Of a stretch of 49,006 nucleotides of DNA, positions 46,581-49,006 are shown piece after piece (positions within the stretch are counted from its first letter, which is position 1; each line of letters opens with the position of its first letter). The position numbers and the translations under genes are program-made. The notes below the pieces were generated by a model that saw only the letters and a program-made list of their open reading frames with translations, did no database searches and was not told the DNA's origin. Source of the DNA: Laspinema palackyanum D2a (GTDB lineage: Bacteria; Cyanobacteriota; Cyanobacteriia; Cyanobacteriales; Laspinemataceae). The DNA is taken from contig JAMXFF010000019.1 of NCBI GenBank assembly GCA_025370845.1, positions 83,141 through 132,146 on the forward strand, read 5' to 3'.

Positions 46581-46934
46581 ATGAAATCTAGGGTTTTCAA
46601 AAATGGTAGTTATATTTGGGAGTGTAAGTCCTCTTACACAGATCCGGGAGGTGGAGGTGCAATTAATGTAGCTTATCTGAAAGGGGAGATTGAAGATATT
46701 GAGAACAGATGGTTAATTGACGGAAAACCAAGTGGTTATTACTATGTTTTCCCAGTCAACTTAGTGAGCAATGATGCCAGACGGGAACTGGATAGATTTA
46801 TAAGTTCCTATAGAGGAGAAGTTGACATAAATTATTATGATCGTGATGACATTCAAAAAATAATTAAAAAACTCGAAAAACTTAGTGATATGCAATCACT
46901 TGTAGACTATATAAAGTCAATTTGGATGGGCTAA
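46581..46934 (+). CDS. Hypothetical protein with ExK-like motif, first of a coupled pair
   Basis: 117 residues, family not recognised. The segment NGSYIWECKSSYTDPGG has an E14-x-K16 motif. The following alternation (INVAYLKGEIEDIE, GYYYVFPVNLVS, VDINYYDRDDIQKIIKKL) resembles the second half of an Mrr-like restriction-endonuclease fold. The acidic residue expected before the ExK would fall upstream, where a stop codon lies, so it may be an N-terminally truncated nuclease domain. The stop shares one base with the next ATG (TAATG). Confidence 0.6.
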   Translation: MKSRVFKNGSYIWECKSSYTDPGGGGAINVAYLKGEIEDIENRWLIDGKPSGYYYVFPVNLVSNDARRELDRFISSYRGEVDINYYDRDDIQKIIKKLEKLSDMQSLVDYIKSIWMG

Positions 46935-47386
46935 TGACTCAGAAGCTACAATTCAGAAAAAGTAAAATATTTGAAGAATCTGTCTCAGAAAATTTTCCTC
47001 ATGAGAGTATTCATCCCTCTCTCCAAGAACTACTGAAAGGAACTGAATTAAAATCAGAAGAATACATTGAACAGTATTTTGAAAAAGTTGAAACAAAAGG
47101 ATACTTACAAATCACAAATTCAAGCCTTGAAAAAGTCTTGGGAGAAAAATATAGAGATAGCCTGAAATATAAGCTTTTTGATCCTAAACAAACGACATTT
47201 TTTATGATAGATCATCAGGTCTGGGACGGTATTGAAAAGATTCTCACTTTAAAAATTAAAGAGATGAGTGGCAACAGCGAAAACGACCAAACCGCTTGTT
47301 TAGAAAAAATGAGTGGAATTATGGGAGACTACGCTATTCTCTCAGACCTTTTTAAGAAGAAGATGTTGTTTGCAAACATTTTTTAG
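46934..47386 (+). CDS. Hypothetical protein, second of a coupled pair
   Basis: 150 residues from the ATG at 46934, which overlaps the previous stop; an earlier in-frame ATG at 46922 is less likely. Lys- and Glu-rich and mostly helical, with no membrane segment and no motif I know. The coupling suggests it partners the upstream ExK-motif protein, for example as an immunity or regulatory subunit. Confidence 0.6.
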   Translation: MTQKLQFRKSKIFEESVSENFPHESIHPSLQELLKGTELKSEEYIEQYFEKVETKGYLQITNSSLEKVLGEKYRDSLKYKLFDPKQTTFFMIDHQVWDGIEKILTLKIKEMSGNSENDQTACLEKMSGIMGDYAILSDLFKKKMLFANIF

Positions 47387-47708
47387 AGCCATCTATTACT
47401 CATCAAATATCTAACGGCTATAGGGTCACGTTGGGAATATTGATGCGTCAGGCAATTGAACCCAAACGCCGAGCACCCGGTGTCGAGTGTTCCGGTGATG
47501 TCGGCTTGTTTGGGCTGTGCGTTAGGATGGTTGCTGCTGACAGGGGTTTATTGTCTGTGGATGCGCCGACGGGGAGGAAGTCTTAAGGGGATTGCAAAAT
47601 ATAAATCATCCAAACGTTCGTAGTGACTCCTTCACCGAGTCATCTTTAAAGAAACCCCTGAAGGAGTTACTACGAACTTTTTGCGGGTTTTATTTTAGGG
47701 AGTTCCCT
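47387..47708. other. Gene-free region with an 18-bp hairpin
   Basis: A hairpin at 47617-47676 (TTCGTAGTGACTCCTTCA paired with TGAAGGAGTTACTACGAA, one mismatch) belongs to the same style of dispersed palindrome as 18894-18909. Between 47460 and 47580 a GC-richer stretch (CCGAGCACCCGGTGTCGAG and beyond) interrupts the AT-rich surroundings and may be a gene fragment that I cannot identify. Confidence 0.5.
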
Positions 47709-47784
47709 AACTGATAAAGGCTTGATGTTCTGGGGATGCCAATCTCGCTTGTCGGGTTTCCCAAACGGCGGCGAGATTATTTTG
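47709..47784 (-). pseudogene. Fragment of Uma2 3' end
   Basis: 76 bp match 48505-48580, the last codons of the Uma2 gene at 48503-48931, with about three mismatches. It lies just beyond the hepT stop, so the hepT-mntA module is bracketed by direct copies of this segment. Confidence 0.85.
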
Positions 47785-47798
47785 CTATGACCTTCCTG

Positions 47799-48143
47799 TT
47801 ATTCAGGGTGTTCTAAGAATTGCATAATATTTTCTAGGCTTTGCTTGAGGGATGGAAGTTCTTGCTCTACGACAACCCAAACTATATCAAAGTCGATTTC
47901 AAAATAGTTGTGGGCTAATATATTTCGCATTCCGATGATGTTTGTCCAGGGTATTTCTGGATGTTGGTTTCTGATTTCTGAAGTCAGCGCGCGGGCAGCT
48001 TCTCCGATGATTTGGAGGTTTTGTGTAAACCAAGTCTGGATGAGTTCATTTTCTTCAAATGCCGATCGCCCCTGAATGGCATATCGCTCAATGCGTTCTA
48101 TTGCTTCCAACATATCCAGTAACTTTTCGCGGTCACTTCTCAT
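47799..48143 (-). CDS. hepT: HepT-like HEPN toxin (DUF86)
   Basis: 114 residues, all helical. The HEPN active-site motif R73-x4-H78-x-Y80 is complete in [10 protein letters not shown]. HepT toxins are ribonucleases (HEPN fold) silenced by their MNT partner, which modifies the tyrosine with AMP. The start overlaps the mntA stop by 4 bp. The pair is on the minus strand, after a Uma2 gene. Confidence 0.93.
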   Translation of the reverse strand: MRSDREKLLDMLEAIERIERYAIQGRSAFEENELIQTWFTQNLQIIGEAARALTSEIRNQHPEIPWTNIIGMRNILAHNYFEIDFDIVWVVVEQELPSLKQSLENIMQFLEHPE

Positions 48144-48430
48144 AATGGTATCGCTTCCCCTAGGACTTGTTGGCGAATTCTACGACGTAGCCCCTTCTCC
48201 GTCATAATATCAACGCGGCAGCCTAGTAACTCTTGGAGTTCCATCAGCAGTCCACCCATATCCAGCAAGCTCCGTCCGGGCTGCATTTCCACCAAAAAAT
48301 CCACATCACTATCCGCATCTGCTTCCCCCCTTGCCACCGAGCCAAAAACACGGATATTGCTGGCTCCATACTTCGCGGCTAATGCCAAAATTTCCGCCCT
48401 TTTCTCTTGCAGTCGCTCTTGCAAATTCAT
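48140..48430 (-). CDS. mntA: MntA-like nucleotidyltransferase antitoxin
   Basis: 96 residues from the ATG at 48430, which has AAGGAG at good spacing; the preceding GTG is less likely. The nucleotidyltransferase signature GSVARG (30-35) with S41-D42-V43-D44 is complete. MNT proteins neutralise HepT by adding AMP to its active-site tyrosine. All catalytic residues are visible, so the module looks functional. Confidence 0.92.
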   Translation of the reverse strand: MNLQERLQEKRAEILALAAKYGASNIRVFGSVARGEADADSDVDFLVEMQPGRSLLDMGGLLMELQELLGCRVDIMTEKGLRRRIRQQVLGEAIPL

Positions 48431-48502
48431 CACTTTCTCCTTGCTCTGTTTGTTTGGGGTGACTCCATTCTAATCGCAGTAAAAGCAGACAGTGAAGAGG
48501 TC

Positions 48503-48931
48503 TTAACTGATAAAGGCTTGATGTTCTGGGGATGCCAATCCCGCTTGTAGGGTTTCCAAAACGGCGGCGAGATTATTTTGTAACAATTGTGTTCCGTTTA
48601 ACCATAAACCGGGAAACACTCGACTGCACAAAATCCCCTGTTCATTGGGAGAAAGAGACTGATAAACGCCCTCTTCCAGATAAAACCAATCTAGTCTCTG
48701 GTCGAAGATTTGCCAAACTAGATATTCTTGCACCCCATTGCGCCGATAGACCCGTTTTTTATCCCCTAAATCAATAGCTGCACTACTGGCTGCAATTTCC
48801 ACCACTAATTCCGGTGCGCCTTGGATGTAGCCTTCTGAGGTGAGTTGAGAACTGCCCCCTGGAATCAATAACACTCCATCGGGTTGAAATTCGTTGTCCG
48901 AGTCGAGGCGAAGGGTGGGTTCAATACCCAT
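48503..48931 (-). CDS. Uma2-family protein, N-terminally shortened
   Basis: 142 residues against about 190-210 for the family. It contains the core from GIEPTLRLDSDNEFQPDGVL, with the catalytic acid in QPD and ELVVEIAASSAA, DLGDKKRVYRRNGVQEYLVW and the usual C-terminus. The N-terminal ~60-80 residues are missing. Upstream in frame there are about 17 codons, then a TGA near 48979, and that sequence does not resemble the family. It is probably a 5'-truncated copy, although the ATG at 48931 could still be used. 48932-49006 shows no other gene. Confidence 0.75.
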   Translation of the reverse strand: MGIEPTLRLDSDNEFQPDGVLLIPGGSSQLTSEGYIQGAPELVVEIAASSAAIDLGDKKRVYRRNGVQEYLVWQIFDQRLDWFYLEEGVYQSLSPNEQGILCSRVFPGLWLNGTQLLQNNLAAVLETLQAGLASPEHQAFIS

Positions 48932-49006
48932 TAGACTCGTCCGAAAATTATAAATCCTTATGGAAAGGGAGTTTCAGCCTTTTGACCCGGCGTAATCTTC
49001 AAGAGG

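Overview
The window comes from a cyanobacterium, most likely a filamentous Oscillatoriales-type strain. Supporting signs are the many GCGATCGC (HIP1) octamers, a cyanobacterial a-c-b'-b-delta-alpha-gamma ATP synthase operon preceded by atpI and lacking beta and epsilon, a Fut-type ferric iron transporter, an SLH/OprB-type porin, Uma2 genes and an Asr1405/Asl0597-type small protein. All assignments were made by eye from translations. No database search was run, so family names rest on recognised motifs.

Layout. 1-1539 is the 3' end of a large Ig-repeat/RTX secreted protein. 1934-6885 (minus) holds a group 2 sigma factor and carB. 7253-18855 is rich in iron functions: a Fur-family regulator, a Dps ferritin with a histidine-type ferroxidase site, a small conserved protein, a thioredoxin-like [2Fe-2S] protein, an iron-uptake-type porin, and a four-gene Fe(III) ABC transporter with two tandem binding proteins.

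19231-34570 is a defence cassette. It has two DUF1156 DNA methyltransferases with nearly identical ends and divergent centres, a SNF2-type helicase with a C-terminal DUF3883 domain between them, and a DUF499 ATPase with an N-terminal Swt1-like HEPN domain. The helicase carries an in-frame 0.9-kb insertion: a DUF559 (VSR-like) endonuclease domain bracketed by GC-rich palindromic repeats. The cassette is surrounded by further palindromic and tandem repeats and a broken Uma2 gene. I see no drmA, drmB or drmC, so it is not a standard DISARM locus.

35041-41136 is the ATP synthase operon, with long hairpins after the c and alpha genes. After its terminator comes a second accessory region (41337-49006): an AAA ATPase coupled to a PD-(D/E)XK-like protein, two Uma2 genes, a graveyard of small toxin-antitoxin-like genes with a ~0.5-kb duplication, AT-rich orphan genes, and a HEPN-MNT (hepT-mntA) module bracketed by a 76-bp duplication of the neighbouring Uma2 3' end.

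The most unusual points are: the paired methyltransferases that could recombine or switch specificity; the DUF559-plus-palindrome insertion that kept the helicase frame open; a family of palindromic elements whose inner hairpin changes sequence but keeps its pairing; and the hairpins in the atp operon.
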